From an uncultured Stomatobaculum sp. (GTDB lineage Bacteria > Bacillota > Clostridia > Lachnospirales > Lachnospiraceae): a stretch of 64,000 nt of DNA. Below the pieces are notes generated by a model. The model worked only from the letters and a program-made list of their open reading frames with translations, did not search any database and was not told the origin of the DNA. The stretch lies in contig NZ_CALEYG010000022.1 in NCBI RefSeq assembly GCF_937924975.1, positions 1 through 64,000 of the forward strand. Direction: 5' to 3'. Positions 51,832 through 61,338 of the stretch are shown piece after piece. The translations under genes and the position numbers were made by a program. Within the stretch, counting starts at the first letter, position 1. Each line of letters starts with the position of its first letter.

Positions 51832-52906
51832 TGGTTCCTCCTCCGAGCACGATTCCCGCCTCCGTATAGAGCACAACGGCCTGTCCCGGCGTCACGGCGC
51901 GCTGCGGTGTCGGGAACATGACCTGTATCTTCCCGTCCGGTAGCACAAGGACCTCGCAGTCTGCACCGCCGTGGTTATAGCGTATCTTTGCGCGACAGCG
52001 AAGCTTTGTCCCGATCTCCGGCTGCGAAACAGCCATCCAGTTCACATCATCCGCGAGAAGCTTTGACGCAAAGACCTCTTTACCCGTACCGAGCACGACT
52101 TCATTGGTTTCGGGGCGAAGCGCGGTCACATAGCGAGGCTCACCGAAGGCTATCCCGAGCCCCTTCCGCTGCCCGACCGTATAGTGGGTAATGCCTCTGT
52201 GCTGTCCGAGCACCTGCCCCGCCGTGTCCACAAAACTGCCCGGCGCACTCGGCTCTCCCGTACTCTCGTCGATAAAGCGCGCGTAGTCGCCGTCCGGCAC
52301 GAAGCAGATTTCCTGGCTGTCGGGTTTCGCGGCGACCGGAAGCCCGGCTGCCGCCGCAATCGCGCGAACCTCCGGCTTCTCATACGCCCCGATCGGCATC
52401 AGGGTGTGCGAGAGCTGCCGCTGGGTCAGATTGTAGAGCGCATAGGTCTGATCCTTTGCGGCGGTCTTCGAGAGACCGAGCGCATAGCGCCCGTTCTCGA
52501 GGCAAAGAACCTGCGCATAGTGGCCGGTCGCGATATAATCCGCGCCGAGCAGGAGACTCCGCTGCAGCAGCGCCTCCCACTTCACAAAGCGGTTGCAGGC
52601 GATACAGGGATTCGGGGTGCGCCCCAGGCGGTACTCCCGCACAAAGTAATCAATGACATCGCGCTTGAATTCCGCGCGAAAGTTCATCACATAGTAGGGA
52701 ATGTCCAGCACCTCGGCGACGCGGCGCGCGTCCTCCACGGCGGAAATGCCGCAACAGCCGCCCTTCTTCTCGACCTCGCACTTTGTCTCGCTCTGCCAGA
52801 TCTGCATGGTCACGCCGATCACCTCATAGCCCTGCTCCTTCAGGAGATAGGCCGCAACCGAGCTGTCCACGCCGCCGGACATCCCGACGACTACCTTCTT
52901 TCCCAT
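51821..52906 (-). CDS. mnmA: tRNA-specific 2-thiouridylase
   Basis: 361 residues from ATG 52906 with GAGGAAG upstream. The ATP-binding loop GMSGGVDSSVAAYLL is at 8-22. The two catalytic cysteines lie in NPCIACNRF (near 102) and SQEICFVPDGDY (near 200). It adds sulfur to U34 of tRNA-Glu, -Gln and -Lys using persulfide from a cysteine desulfurase. A cysteine desulfurase gene is two genes upstream in the same operon, a common pairing in Firmicutes. The frame stays open upstream but the extension is arginine-rich shadow sequence. Confidence 0.97.
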   Translation of the reverse strand: MGKKVVVGMSGGVDSSVAAYLLKEQGYEVIGVTMQIWQSETKCEVEKKGGCCGISAVEDARRVAEVLDIPYYVMNFRAEFKRDVIDYFVREYRLGRTPNPCIACNRFVKWEALLQRSLLLGADYIATGHYAQVLCLENGRYALGLSKTAAKDQTYALYNLTQRQLSHTLMPIGAYEKPEVRAIAAAAGLPVAAKPDSQEICFVPDGDYARFIDESTGEPSAPGSFVDTAGQVLGQHRGITHYTVGQRKGLGIAFGEPRYVTALRPETNEVVLGTGKEVFASKLLADDVNWMAVSQPEIGTKLRCRAKIRYNHGGADCEVLVLPDGKIQVMFPTPQRAVTPGQAVVLYTEAGIVLGGGTIER

Positions 52907-52925
52907 CCTGTACTTCCTCTCTGTC

Positions 52926-54011
52926 TCAGAAACTCCAGCCGTCGCTCGGCGTGATGTCGTCTCGCGACGACGGTTCCGCCGTATGATCCGCGGCTTTCTC
53001 CTCGCCCGCGCTCTCATCCGGCGCTGTATCTTTGTCTCCGCTGTCGTTTGCTTCCGTCTCTGCTTCCGTCGCAGTCTGTGCTTCTGTCTCGGTCTGCACT
53101 TCGATCTCACGCTCTGCGCTGTCCGCTGCCTCGTCCTCGCCGCTCGGCTTCTCTTCCGGCGCGGGTTCCGGTGTGAGCGCGCGAATACTTGTGTCGCCCG
53201 TATGCGGTGCGCGGTCGTCTCCGGTGTTCCGCGCATTTCCCGCCGCTCGCATACACTGCGCGGCGCGCGCCACGATAAAGAGGTCCAGGACAACCGCCGG
53301 ATACATGGTGAGATCCGTGTCAAAGCCAAGCAGCGCAAGCAGCGCGACAATGAGCGTGGACATGGTCCGCGCATAGCCGGTCAGGCGATAGGTGCTGCCG
53401 AAATCGGTATAGACGCCGACAAAGCGCAGAAGCAGCGCCGCGAGCACGGCTTCCACGAGATTCAGCAGGAAAAAGCCGATCAGGAGACCGGCGTAGACAA
53501 TCACGCCCGCGATGACGAGCCCCCATTTGACATAGCCGGTGAGGGAGAGCAGCGTTTCTTTGCTGATGCCGTCCTGAAAATCCTGAAACCGAATGGTCCG
53601 CAGGTCTGCGGCAATGCCGCTGCTGTCGTTTTTCATGACGAGCTGATCCGCGTCGCCGAGAAGCACGACCGACTTCAACGCCATCAGCGTGCGGGTCTCC
53701 TGTGCATTTAAATCAATCTTGTGGCTCGCATCCGTATTGATGTCCACATAGTAGTCCGCCCCCTCCCGGTGATAGCCACCCGGCACCGAGAGCTTGCCGC
53801 TTTGAATCGTGAATTCGGGGATATTGGCCTCAAAGAAATGGCGCACACCGCCCTGCCGCTGCCAGAACATGCCGAGCGGCAGCACAAAGCCCGTGAGCCA
53901 GGTCAGCAGGCAGAGAAAGGCGCAGTAGGCGAAAAAACGGCCCGTCCGCCGCCGCATGAGCTGCCGATAGTCTTTTAAGCGAAACAAGGCACTCCGAAAG
54001 TCTTTAAACAT
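52926..54011 (-). CDS. DUF1189-type membrane protein
   Basis: 361 residues from ATG 54011 (SD AGGAGG), overlapping the cysteine desulfurase stop by eight bases. The N-terminal FRLKDYRQLMRRRTGRFFAYCAF leads into a first helix; an extracellular loop of about 110 residues and three more helices (about 163-185, 190-212, 230-265) follow. The C-terminal 90 residues are acidic and low-complexity. The layout fits the DUF1189 family, whose role is unknown. It splits the nifS-mnmA pair. Confidence 0.78.
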   Translation of the reverse strand: MFKDFRSALFRLKDYRQLMRRRTGRFFAYCAFLCLLTWLTGFVLPLGMFWQRQGGVRHFFEANIPEFTIQSGKLSVPGGYHREGADYYVDINTDASHKIDLNAQETRTLMALKSVVLLGDADQLVMKNDSSGIAADLRTIRFQDFQDGISKETLLSLTGYVKWGLVIAGVIVYAGLLIGFFLLNLVEAVLAALLLRFVGVYTDFGSTYRLTGYARTMSTLIVALLALLGFDTDLTMYPAVVLDLFIVARAAQCMRAAGNARNTGDDRAPHTGDTSIRALTPEPAPEEKPSGEDEAADSAEREIEVQTETEAQTATEAETEANDSGDKDTAPDESAGEEKAADHTAEPSSRDDITPSDGWSF

Positions 54012-55164
54012 TTTGTTCCTCCTGTAAGCCTTTGACGCAGTTCGTGACGATCTGTGCGGCTTTCCGCACTTCCTCCTCCGTATTCTCCGCACCGAAGCTG
54101 AAGCGGAGCGAGGAGCGCGCCTCTTGTTCGCTTCGCCTCATCGCGAGGAGCACATGAGAGGGCTCGAGCGCACCGGAAGCGCAGGCCGCGCCCGCGCTCG
54201 CCGCAATGCCCGCCCGATCGAGAAGAATCAGCAAAAGTTCCGCCGAGACACCGGGAAAACAGAGATTTAGGTGTCCGGGAAGCCGCGCGGTCTCGCTGCC
54301 GTTTCGGTATACGGTGGGAAGCTCTTCCCGCAGCAGGCGGAAAAACAGCTCCGTGAGCGCCCGCTTCTTTTCTCCGCCCTCCGCCAGCTCTGCGAAAGCG
54401 ACCTTCGCCGCCGCTGCCATCCCGACGATTCCGGCGACATTTTCGGTTCCGGCGCGCCGCCCTCTCTCCTGCGAACCGCCGTGTAAAAACGCGCCGACAG
54501 CCAGTCCGCGGCGTATATAGAGAAAGCCGACGCCCTTCGGCCCGCCGAACTTATGGGCGCTCACCGAAAAGAGATCCGGCAGTTCTTCGCCGAGTAAGCT
54601 CTTAAGCGGCAGCTGGCCGTAAACCTGTACGAGGTCGCTGTGCAGCGGAATGTTCCGCTCTCTGCAGCGCGCGAGCAGTTCACCGAGCGGCTGCAAGGCT
54701 CCGGTCTCGTTGTTTGCCCCCATACAGGAGACGAGCACCGGTCTCTTTGCCAACAGGGCGTCGAGCCCCGAAAGTTCCGCGACGCCGTCTCCGGTGACCG
54801 GGAGCAACGCATAGTCGAGAATTCCCGTCTCTCTGCCGTAGCGCAGGGTCTCGAGTACCGCATGGTGCTCAATCGCCGTGCTGACGAGAAAAGGCGCTTC
54901 GCCGCGCGCCCGCGCCGCTTCCGCCGTCGCAAGCAGCGCCCAGTTATCCGCCTCCGTGCCGCCGGAGGTGAAGTAGAGCTCTTCCGGCAGGCAGGCGAGG
55001 GTCTCCGCAAGCTCCCGTCTCGCCCGGCTGACCGCCTGCCGCGCTTTTCTGCCGCTCTCATAGAGCGCCGAGGGGTTTCCGCACTGCGCCGTCAGGTACG
55101 GAAGCATGGCCTCGAGCGCTGCCGGGCGGAGCGCCACAGTCGCCGCGTGATCGAAATAAATCAC
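54004..55164 (-). CDS. Cysteine desulfurase, NifS/IscS type
   Basis: 386 residues from GTG 55164, overlapping the metA stop by three bases (GTGA), with GAGGGAC upstream. PLP enzyme signatures: [11 protein letters not shown] near 69, the lysine in [15 protein letters not shown] near 200, and the sulfur-accepting cysteine in [15 protein letters not shown] near 325. It removes sulfur from cysteine as a persulfide. With mnmA in the same operon it probably supplies tRNA thiolation (as YrvO does in Bacillus). Confidence 0.95.
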   Translation of the reverse strand: MIYFDHAATVALRPAALEAMLPYLTAQCGNPSALYESGRKARQAVSRARRELAETLACLPEELYFTSGGTEADNWALLATAEAARARGEAPFLVSTAIEHHAVLETLRYGRETGILDYALLPVTGDGVAELSGLDALLAKRPVLVSCMGANNETGALQPLGELLARCRERNIPLHSDLVQVYGQLPLKSLLGEELPDLFSVSAHKFGGPKGVGFLYIRRGLAVGAFLHGGSQERGRRAGTENVAGIVGMAAAAKVAFAELAEGGEKKRALTELFFRLLREELPTVYRNGSETARLPGHLNLCFPGVSAELLLILLDRAGIAASAGAACASGALEPSHVLLAMRRSEQEARSSLRFSFGAENTEEEVRKAAQIVTNCVKGLQEEQNV

Positions 55165-56084
55165 GACTGCTGTCCCTCTTCGAGCAGATAGGGCGTCACC
55201 TGATACACATAATAGTTCAGCCAGTTCGTGTAGAGCGTATTTGCCATGTTCCGCCAGGTGAGCAGGGGCCGGCCACTCGGGTCATCGTTCTCATAGTAGT
55301 GAAGCGGGAGCTTCGGCTCCATGCCCCGCGCCTTGTCGCGCCGGTATTCGCTGTCCAAGGTCATGCGGTCGTACTCCGGATGCCCCTGCACAAAAATCTG
55401 CCGCCCGGTCTCGTCCATGATGAGGAGCACACCCGCCTCGTCCGACTCGGCCAGAATCTCGAGCTCGGGGTGCTTTACAATGTCCTCGCGCCGCACCTCG
55501 GTCCAGCGGGAGTGCGGGCAGTTCATATAGTCATCCATGCTCCTGACCAGCGGCACCGAGTGGTGCAGCACCTTGTGGCAGTAGACACCGGAGAGCTTCT
55601 CTTTCCGCGGGTACTTCTGAATCCCGTAGTGATAGTAGAGCCCCGCCTGCGCGCCCCAACAGATATGGAAGGTCGAGGTCACATGGGTCTTTGACCACTC
55701 CATGATGCCGCAGAGCTCCGCCCAGTAGCTCACTTCCTCGTAGGGCAGGTTCTCGACCGGCGCCCCCGTAATGATGAGACCGTCGAAATGACGGTGCTTC
55801 ACCTCCTCGAAAAAGACATAAAAATTCGAGATATGGCTCTTACTTGTGTGTGTCGCCTCGTGGGAACTCGTCATCAAAAAGGTGCAGTCCACCTGGAGCG
55901 GCGTATTCGAGAGCGCGCGGAGCAGCTGGAGCTCCGTGTCCTCTTTGAGCGGCATCAGGTTCAGAATCAGGATCTGCAGCGGGCGAATGTCCTGCGACAC
56001 CGCGCGTTTTTCGTCCATCACGAAGATGTTCTCCTGTTCCAAAATCGCCTTTGCCGGCAAATCGTTCTGTATGCGTATGGGCAT
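55161..56084 (-). CDS. metA: Homoserine O-acyltransferase, probably acetyl-CoA specific
   Basis: 307 residues, aligning from the first residue with MetA. The catalytic cysteine is C142 in [12 protein letters not shown], and the triad histidine is in VQGHPEYD. Position 111 is glutamate (GAPVENLP); in studied members Glu111 gives acetyl-CoA and Gly111 succinyl-CoA use, so homoserine O-acetyltransferase is predicted. It starts methionine synthesis. SD AGGAGGTG. It lies between ligA and the cysteine desulfurase. No S-box or T-box leader was seen. Confidence 0.95.
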   Translation of the reverse strand: MPIRIQNDLPAKAILEQENIFVMDEKRAVSQDIRPLQILILNLMPLKEDTELQLLRALSNTPLQVDCTFLMTSSHEATHTSKSHISNFYVFFEEVKHRHFDGLIITGAPVENLPYEEVSYWAELCGIMEWSKTHVTSTFHICWGAQAGLYYHYGIQKYPRKEKLSGVYCHKVLHHSVPLVRSMDDYMNCPHSRWTEVRREDIVKHPELEILAESDEAGVLLIMDETGRQIFVQGHPEYDRMTLDSEYRRDKARGMEPKLPLHYYENDDPSGRPLLTWRNMANTLYTNWLNYYVYQVTPYLLEEGQQS

Positions 56085-56135
56085 TGCCGCACCTCCTGTT
56101 CATTGCTTTGATTCAGCGGCCTTGCCGCTGTCTGC

Positions 56136-58100
56136 TCACGACTCCGCCGCGAGAAATTCCGCCTCGCTCAGAATCGGAATGCCAAGCTCGTGCGCCTTCT
56201 TGTTCTTGCCGGAAGTCGAGTGAATGTCGTTGTTGATAAGCGCCGTGGTCTTTGCGGAAACCTCGCCCGCGACCTTGCCGCCGCGCGCCGTGATATAGTC
56301 TTTGAGCGCCGTCCGGTTTGGAAAATTCACGAGACTGCCCGTGATCACATAGGTCTGTCCCGCATAGCGCTGCGCCTCCGCGCCCGCGCTCGCCTCGGGT
56401 TCCAGCGTCACCTCTTGCAGAAGTTCGTCGATAATCTCCCGCTCCTTCGGGTCCCGGAAAAAAGTCACAATATCCGCCGCCATCACCGCGCCGATGCCGT
56501 CAATGCCGGTCAGCGTCTCGACATCGGCCGAGAGCAGCGCCTGTATATCGCCCTGAAACGCCTTCGCAAGCACCTTGGCATTCTGCACGCCGACGCCCGG
56601 AATCCCGAGCCCGTAGACAAAGCGGGACAGGGGCAAGTGCCGCGCCTTCTCGGCCGCCTCGATCAGTTTTGCCGCCGAAGTCTCGCCGAAGCCTTTCATC
56701 GCCGCAATCGCGGCCTCCGCGCGCTTTAAGTGAAAGAGATCCGCGTAGCGGTGGATGAAGCCCTCCTGAATCAGTTTCTCGAGCGTGGTCTCCGAGAGCC
56801 CGTCGATATGAAAGGCGTCGCGGCTCGTCATCAGCGCAAAGCGCTTCACGCGCTTAATCGCGCAGTCCGGATTCACACAGTAGAGGGTCTCGGCGTCATT
56901 TTCCTTGCGGCGTTCCGTCGCCGTGCCGCAGACCGGGCAGTGCGCGGGCGGCTCTGCCGTGTCGCTCTTTGTTAAATTTTCCGCAATCTGCGGGATAATC
57001 ATATTCGCCTTGTAGACCAGGATGTGGTCGCCGAGGCCCAGTTTCAGACTGCGCAGCACACTCACATTGTGGACGCTCGCGCGCCGCACTTCGGTGCCCT
57101 CAAGATCCACCGGGTCAAAGATCGCAACCGGGTTAATGAGCCCCGTCCGCGAGGGACTCCACTCGATTTCGCGGAGCACCGTCTCCGCCTGCTCATCCTG
57201 CCACTTGAACGCAATCGCATTCCGCGGGAACTTTGCCGTTCTGCCGAGCGAGTCGCCGTAGGCAATGTCGTCGAGCAAGAGCACCAGTCCGTCCGACGGA
57301 AAGTCGTTCTCCGGAATCTTCGCCTCAAAGCGCGCCACGGCCTCCCGGAGCGTGTCGGACGTCACTGCCTCAAATTCGACGACCTCGAATCCCTGATCCC
57401 GGAGCCACGCAAACTGCGCGGCGCGTGAATTGTTGAAATCGACCCCCTCCGCCTCCACCAGGGAGAAAGCATGGAAGTAGACGCCGCGTGCGGCCGTCAC
57501 TGCGGGGTCCAGCTGGCGCACCGTGCCCGTGCAGAGATTGCGCGGGTTCTTGTACTTGGCATCGGTGTCCGGCAATTCGCGGTTAATCCGGTCGAAGTCC
57601 GAATAGCACATCAGCGCCTCGCCGCGGAGCAGGAGATCCCCCCGATAGGGAATGCGGAGCGGCACATTGCGGAACGCGCGCACATTGTTGGTCACGAGTT
57701 CGCCGATGTAGCCGTTGCCGCGCGTCACCGCCTGGTAGAGTTCGCCGTTCCGGTAGCGGAGCACAATCGTGAGGCCGTCCATCTTCCAGGAGAGCAGGGC
57801 CTTCTCTGCACCGAGCCAGGCAATCAGCTCGTCCACGCTCTTTGTCTTATCGAGAGAGAGCATCGGCTTTTCGTGCGTGATTTTCGGGAGCGACGAGACC
57901 ACCTCATAGCCGACACGCTGCGTCGGCGAGCCCGAGAGCACAATCCCGCTCTCCTCTTCGAGGCGCTTCAATTCGTCATAGGCGCGGTCGTACTCGAAGT
58001 TACTCATGAGCTCGCGGCTCTCCTGATAGTAGGCGCGCGCCGCGGGGAGCAAGCGATCGATTAACGCCTGCATCTCTTCTCTTACTTTTCTCTCTTCCAT
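56136..58100 (-). CDS. ligA: NAD-dependent DNA ligase
   Basis: 654 residues, near the usual length. The adenylated lysine is in SWKMDGLTIVLRY near residue 106. An OB-fold follows, then the zinc finger CPVCG..CVNPDC (about 393-418), helix-hairpin-helix repeats with GIPGVGVQNAKVLAKAF, and a C-terminal BRCT domain (about 575-650) with YVITGSLVNFPNRTALK. It seals nicks in replication and repair. The gene begins within the end of the pseudouridine synthase gene (19-base overlap). Confidence 0.97.
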   Translation of the reverse strand: MEERKVREEMQALIDRLLPAARAYYQESRELMSNFEYDRAYDELKRLEEESGIVLSGSPTQRVGYEVVSSLPKITHEKPMLSLDKTKSVDELIAWLGAEKALLSWKMDGLTIVLRYRNGELYQAVTRGNGYIGELVTNNVRAFRNVPLRIPYRGDLLLRGEALMCYSDFDRINRELPDTDAKYKNPRNLCTGTVRQLDPAVTAARGVYFHAFSLVEAEGVDFNNSRAAQFAWLRDQGFEVVEFEAVTSDTLREAVARFEAKIPENDFPSDGLVLLLDDIAYGDSLGRTAKFPRNAIAFKWQDEQAETVLREIEWSPSRTGLINPVAIFDPVDLEGTEVRRASVHNVSVLRSLKLGLGDHILVYKANMIIPQIAENLTKSDTAEPPAHCPVCGTATERRKENDAETLYCVNPDCAIKRVKRFALMTSRDAFHIDGLSETTLEKLIQEGFIHRYADLFHLKRAEAAIAAMKGFGETSAAKLIEAAEKARHLPLSRFVYGLGIPGVGVQNAKVLAKAFQGDIQALLSADVETLTGIDGIGAVMAADIVTFFRDPKEREIIDELLQEVTLEPEASAGAEAQRYAGQTYVITGSLVNFPNRTALKDYITARGGKVAGEVSAKTTALINNDIHSTSGKNKKAHELGIPILSEAEFLAAES

Positions 58101-58951
58101 GCCCCGCCCTCTCTTTCTCTGCGCTGAAAGTACGCCTTTTGCCGCGCCGCATAATTCTTCTTTCGCCGCGCTTCCGTGCGGGCTGTTTTCGCGCTCCTGC
58201 CGGGGAGTGCCTTCGGCTTCTCTTCGAGCAGGGACAATAAGGTCTTCTGCTCAGCCGCCGTCACATTCCGGAACGCGCCGCTGTGGAGATTGCGGAGGGT
58301 GATATTCATGATTCGGATGCGCTTTAAGCTGATTACATGATAGCCGCAGGCCTCGCACATGCGGCGAATCTGCCGGTTTAAGCCCTGCGTCAGAACAATC
58401 GAAAAACTCGTCTTGTCGCGCGCCTCTGCCTTGCAGGGCAGCGTAGTGACCTGCAGTTCCTCGAGGTGTACGCCGCGCCTTAGTTTCTCCAGAAAAGCCG
58501 GCGTCAGCGCCTTGTCGACCCGGACAATGTACTCCTTCTCGTGGCCGTTTTCGCAGCGGAGAATCTGATTCACGAGTTCGCCCTGGTTCGTGAGAAGCAA
58601 AAGTCCCTCCGAGTCCTTGTCGAGCCGCCCGATCGGATAAACACGCTCCGGGTAGTCGATTAACTCCACAATATTCGGCGCGCGGTCGTTGTCCGTCGTC
58701 GTGCAGACCACGCCAACCGGCTTATTGACCGCAAGCAGAACCTTCTTTTTGGACGCCAGTTCCTCGACCGCGCCGACCCGCCTGCCGTTCACCTTCACTT
58801 CCATGCCGGCAGAGACCAGCGTCCCGAGTTCCGCCGTTTCTCCCGCGACCGTCACCTTGCCCGCCGCAATGAGCCGGTCGGCCTCCCGGCGCGAGCAGAC
58901 ACCCGCCGCACTCAAGAATTTGTTGATGCGCATTCCCTCGCTCTGATTCAC
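58082..58951 (-). CDS. rluF: RluF-like 23S rRNA pseudouridine synthase
   Basis: 289 residues from GTG 58951, four bases after GGGGGAGA; the ATG six codons later has its SD too close. S4 domain RINKFLSAAGVCSRREADRL at the N-terminus, catalytic aspartate in PIGRLDKDSEGLLLLTN, and NRQIRRMCEACGYHV in the second half. The match to RluF runs through HEKEYIVRVDKALTP and RIRIMNI. It modifies uridine in 23S rRNA. A lysine/arginine-rich tail (about 250-289) is extra. First gene of the operon running to the lipoprotein gene. Confidence 0.88.
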   Translation of the reverse strand: MNQSEGMRINKFLSAAGVCSRREADRLIAAGKVTVAGETAELGTLVSAGMEVKVNGRRVGAVEELASKKKVLLAVNKPVGVVCTTTDNDRAPNIVELIDYPERVYPIGRLDKDSEGLLLLTNQGELVNQILRCENGHEKEYIVRVDKALTPAFLEKLRRGVHLEELQVTTLPCKAEARDKTSFSIVLTQGLNRQIRRMCEACGYHVISLKRIRIMNITLRNLHSGAFRNVTAAEQKTLLSLLEEKPKALPGRSAKTARTEARRKKNYAARQKAYFQRREREGGAWKREK

Positions 58952-59005
58952 TGTTCTCCCCCTCCGGCGCTGCTTGGCGCCGCTCTTATGCCGCTGTAAC
59001 TTACA

Positions 59006-59035
59006 ATTATAGGCAAAGCTGTCCCTTCCAGTCAA
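59006..59035 (-). promoter_or_regulatory. SigA promoter of the rluF-ligA-metA-nifS-mnmA operon
   Basis: TTGACT (59030-59035) and a full-consensus TATAAT (59006-59011) are 18 bases apart, immediately after the queA terminator and about 55 bases before the GTG start. A small GC hairpin (CGGCGC..GCGCCG) lies in the leader. Confidence 0.9.
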
Positions 59036-59062
59036 GTTTGGCCGCCCTGCCGCGCCGGACAG

Positions 59063-59089
59063 AAAAAGACCGGTGCTCTCGCCCCGGTC
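59063..59089 (-). terminator. Intrinsic terminator after queA
   Basis: GACCGG and CCGGTC pair around a ten-base loop and are followed by five T residues, 19 bases past the queA stop. The short stem makes it moderate in strength. Confidence 0.75.
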
Positions 59090-59108
59090 CTCTCCCGTTT
59101 GTAACATC

Positions 59109-60134
59109 TCACACAATCAACATCGCATCCCCGAAGCTAAAAAAGCGGTAGCGCTCCTTCACGGCCTCGCGGTAGGCATTTAAAATCTTCTCTCTCCCGG
59201 CGAGCGCGCTGACCAGCATGACCAGCGTTGACTCGGGGAGGTGGAAATTGGTAATCAGGCAGTCCAGAATGCGGAAGCGGTAGCCCGGGTAAATAAAAAT
59301 TTTGGTGTAACCGCTCTCGGCCCGGAGTGTTCCGTCCTCATTCGCCGCGGATTCGAGCGTACGGCAACTCGTCGTGCCGACACACACAATGCGGCCGCCC
59401 GCCGCCTTTGCGCGGTTCACGGTCTCTGCGGCTTCCTCGCTCACCACATAGAACTCCTCGTGCATGTGGTGTTTCAGAATATCCTGCTCCTTGACCGGAC
59501 GGAAGGTGCCGAGTCCCACATGGAGGGTGATGCGGACAATGATAACACCCTTCTCCTCAAGACTCTTTAAGAGAGCCTCGGTAAAATGAAGCCCCGCGGT
59601 CGGCGCCGCCGCACTGCCCTCGTGCGCCGCATAGACCGTCTGATAGCGGTTCTTGTCCTTTAACTGATGGTGGATGTAGGGCGGCAGGGGCATCTGTCCG
59701 AGCTCGTCGAGAATCTCCTCAAAGACCCCCTCGTAGGAGAAGCGCACAAAGCGGTTGCCGTCCTCGGTCTGCCCCACAATTTCGCCGATCAGTTTCCCCT
59801 CGCCGAAGCTGATCTTTGTGCCGATCGGGCACTTTCTGCCGGGCTTCACGAGAGTCTCCCAGGTTCTGTCCTCTTTTCGTGTGAGGAGCAGCACTTCGAT
59901 CTTCGCGCCGGTGCCCACTTTCTCGCCGATGAGGCGCGCCGGAATCACCTTCGTGTCGTTTAAGACCAGGCAGTCGCCGGGCTTCAGGTACGCCGCAATG
60001 TCCCGGAAATGTCTGTGCTCAATCTCGCCGCTCTCCCGGTGCAGCACCATGAGCCGCGAGGAAGCTCTGTCCTCGAGCGGGTCCTGCGCAATCAGTTCCT
60101 CCGGCAACTCGTAGTAAAAATCTTTTAACTCCAT
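59109..60134 (-). CDS. queA: S-adenosylmethionine:tRNA ribosyltransferase-isomerase
   Basis: 341 residues. It moves ribose from SAM to preQ1 at tRNA position 34 to form epoxyqueuosine. Family signatures: [21 protein letters not shown] at 9-28, [30 protein letters not shown], and [14 protein letters not shown] near the end. It overlaps the stop of the upstream membrane protein by one base (TGATG). No tgt gene follows; the terminator at 59063 closes the unit. Confidence 0.97.
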   Translation of the reverse strand: MELKDFYYELPEELIAQDPLEDRASSRLMVLHRESGEIEHRHFRDIAAYLKPGDCLVLNDTKVIPARLIGEKVGTGAKIEVLLLTRKEDRTWETLVKPGRKCPIGTKISFGEGKLIGEIVGQTEDGNRFVRFSYEGVFEEILDELGQMPLPPYIHHQLKDKNRYQTVYAAHEGSAAAPTAGLHFTEALLKSLEEKGVIIVRITLHVGLGTFRPVKEQDILKHHMHEEFYVVSEEAAETVNRAKAAGGRIVCVGTTSCRTLESAANEDGTLRAESGYTKIFIYPGYRFRILDCLITNFHLPESTLVMLVSALAGREKILNAYREAVKERYRFFSFGDAMLIV

Positions 60135-60967
60135 CAGCCTTCCGTCCCTTCCGAAGCCGCCGGGGTCTCTGTCGCCGCTGTGGTCTCTGCTGCCGTCTCC
60201 GCCGCACTCGTGCCCGGAATTTCGATGACCGCATCGGTCACCGCCTCCGTGCTCTCCTCGGTTGTCTCCTCCGCGGCTGCGGCCGCGCTGCCGCCCGCGC
60301 GGAGTTTCTGGTAGAGTGAGCCGAGTTTTGCGTCGCTCACAATCGCCTTTGCGAGCGCCGTCCGGTAGTCATTGTTCATCTTCTTGACCGCCTCGCTGCC
60401 CTCGGCCGCCTTGATTGCCGCCCGCTCCGCCTCCGACAGTGACTCGTCCGGCTTCATCTGCAGCCCGTCACCGGTGCTCACAATGTAAGCGCGCAGCAGC
60501 ACGGGTGCCGGCGTCTGAATCTTTTTGAACCACGCCTGGCTCTCGATGTAGGCGATGTAGCTCCCCGTCTCAACGCCCGGAATCACATAGGTGATTGTGT
60601 TCTCGAACGCGTCGTAGAGCTTCTTCTCCGCCGCCATCTGCTCCTGCAGCGCGGTCGGCAGTTCCTGCCCGCTCATGCCGAAGACGCGGTACAACTCCTC
60701 CGCATCGCCCTGGGAGCGCGCGGTCAGGTAGTCCTGCACAAGCGTGTTGACTGCGTCGTCCGTGCACTTCTCGGGCGCGGCGGCCGCATAATTGTAGCCG
60801 CTCTTGCCGGCCTTTTCCGCTTTCGGCTTTGCCGTCTTTTTGTGATCCAGCGCGAGAATCACGAGAATCAGGATGAGCGCCGCAAGCGGCAGCAGGAGAA
60901 AGCGCCCAAAACGCTGCAGCGTGAGCTCATCGACCCCAAATATCTTTCTATCCTTTTCGTATCGCAC
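60134..60967 (-). CDS. Membrane-anchored extracytoplasmic protein of unknown function
   Basis: 277 residues from GTG 60967 with GGAGG eight bases upstream. A membrane helix (about 21-41) follows a cytosolic start with [14 protein letters not shown]. The outer domain (about 60-225) begins [23 protein letters not shown], similar in style to small NTF2-like or DUF-type sensor modules, and ends in an alanine/threonine/glutamate-rich tail (230-277). No family recognised. It is co-transcribed with queA, with no obvious functional tie. Confidence 0.75.
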   Translation of the reverse strand: MRYEKDRKIFGVDELTLQRFGRFLLLPLAALILILVILALDHKKTAKPKAEKAGKSGYNYAAAAPEKCTDDAVNTLVQDYLTARSQGDAEELYRVFGMSGQELPTALQEQMAAEKKLYDAFENTITYVIPGVETGSYIAYIESQAWFKKIQTPAPVLLRAYIVSTGDGLQMKPDESLSEAERAAIKAAEGSEAVKKMNNDYRTALAKAIVSDAKLGSLYQKLRAGGSAAAAAEETTEESTEAVTDAVIEIPGTSAAETAAETTAATETPAASEGTEG

Positions 60968-60994
60968 TCGTTTAACCTCCGTTGTAATTCACCT

Positions 60995-61000
60995 ATTTTA
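60995..61000 (-). promoter_or_regulatory. Extended -10 box upstream of the membrane protein-queA operon
   Basis: TAAAAT preceded by TGG forms an extended -10 about 28 bases before the GTG start. No good -35 was found at the usual distance. Confidence 0.5.
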
Positions 61001-61175
61001 CCATGATTCCAAAACAGACTCCAGTCCGCAATTTTCGGCCGGTCGCTCCCGCGCCGCCCGCCGCTTCGCACCTCCTCTTCCACGAGATTTGCCGCAGAAA
61101 AAGTGCTTTGTGCTTCCTTGTCTTCTTCTCCCGGCATACCGTTCCCGGGAAACCGTACACGGCAAAAATTCGCGC

Positions 61176-61208
61176 AAAAAAAGAGAAGCCCGTTTCGGGG
61201 CTTCTCTC
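61176..61208 (-). terminator. Intrinsic terminator after tRNA-Arg
   Basis: AGAGAAGCCCC and CGGGCTTCTCT pair around GAAA-type loop sequence and are followed by seven T residues, five bases after the tRNA end. Confidence 0.93.
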
Positions 61209-61213
61209 AGGTC

Positions 61214-61287
61214 TGTGTCTGGCGGGATTCGAACCCGCGACCTTCAGAGTCGGAGTCTGACGCGCTATCCAGCTGCGCTACAAACAC
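61214..61287 (-). tRNA. tRNA-Arg (anticodon CCG)
   Basis: 74 bases. Acceptor arms GTGTTTG and CAGACAC, anticodon stem TCAGA/TCTGA with loop CTCCGAC giving anticodon CCG (codon CGG), T-loop TTCGAAT, discriminator A. The 3' CCA is not encoded. It has its own promoter after uvrB. Confidence 0.96.
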
Positions 61288-61300
61288 AAAATACCTTACT

Positions 61301-61329
61301 ACTATACCTTGTTTTGCGCCGGAGAGCAA
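61301..61329 (-). promoter_or_regulatory. Promoter of tRNA-Arg
   Basis: TTGCTC (61324-61329) and TATAGT (61301-61306) are 17 bases apart, with the tRNA starting about 13 bases later. The -35 box lies ten bases beyond the uvrB stop. Confidence 0.82.
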
Positions 61330-61338
61330 GGCCATCTT

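Noticed and set aside
52907..53374. N-terminal extension of mnmA
   Set aside because: The frame stays open but is arginine-rich, overlaps the DUF1189 gene, and the P-loop begins right after ATG 52906 with a good SD.
56085..56135. SAM or T-box riboswitch before metA
   Set aside because: The gap to ligA is only 51 bases, too short for these leaders, and no conserved element was seen.
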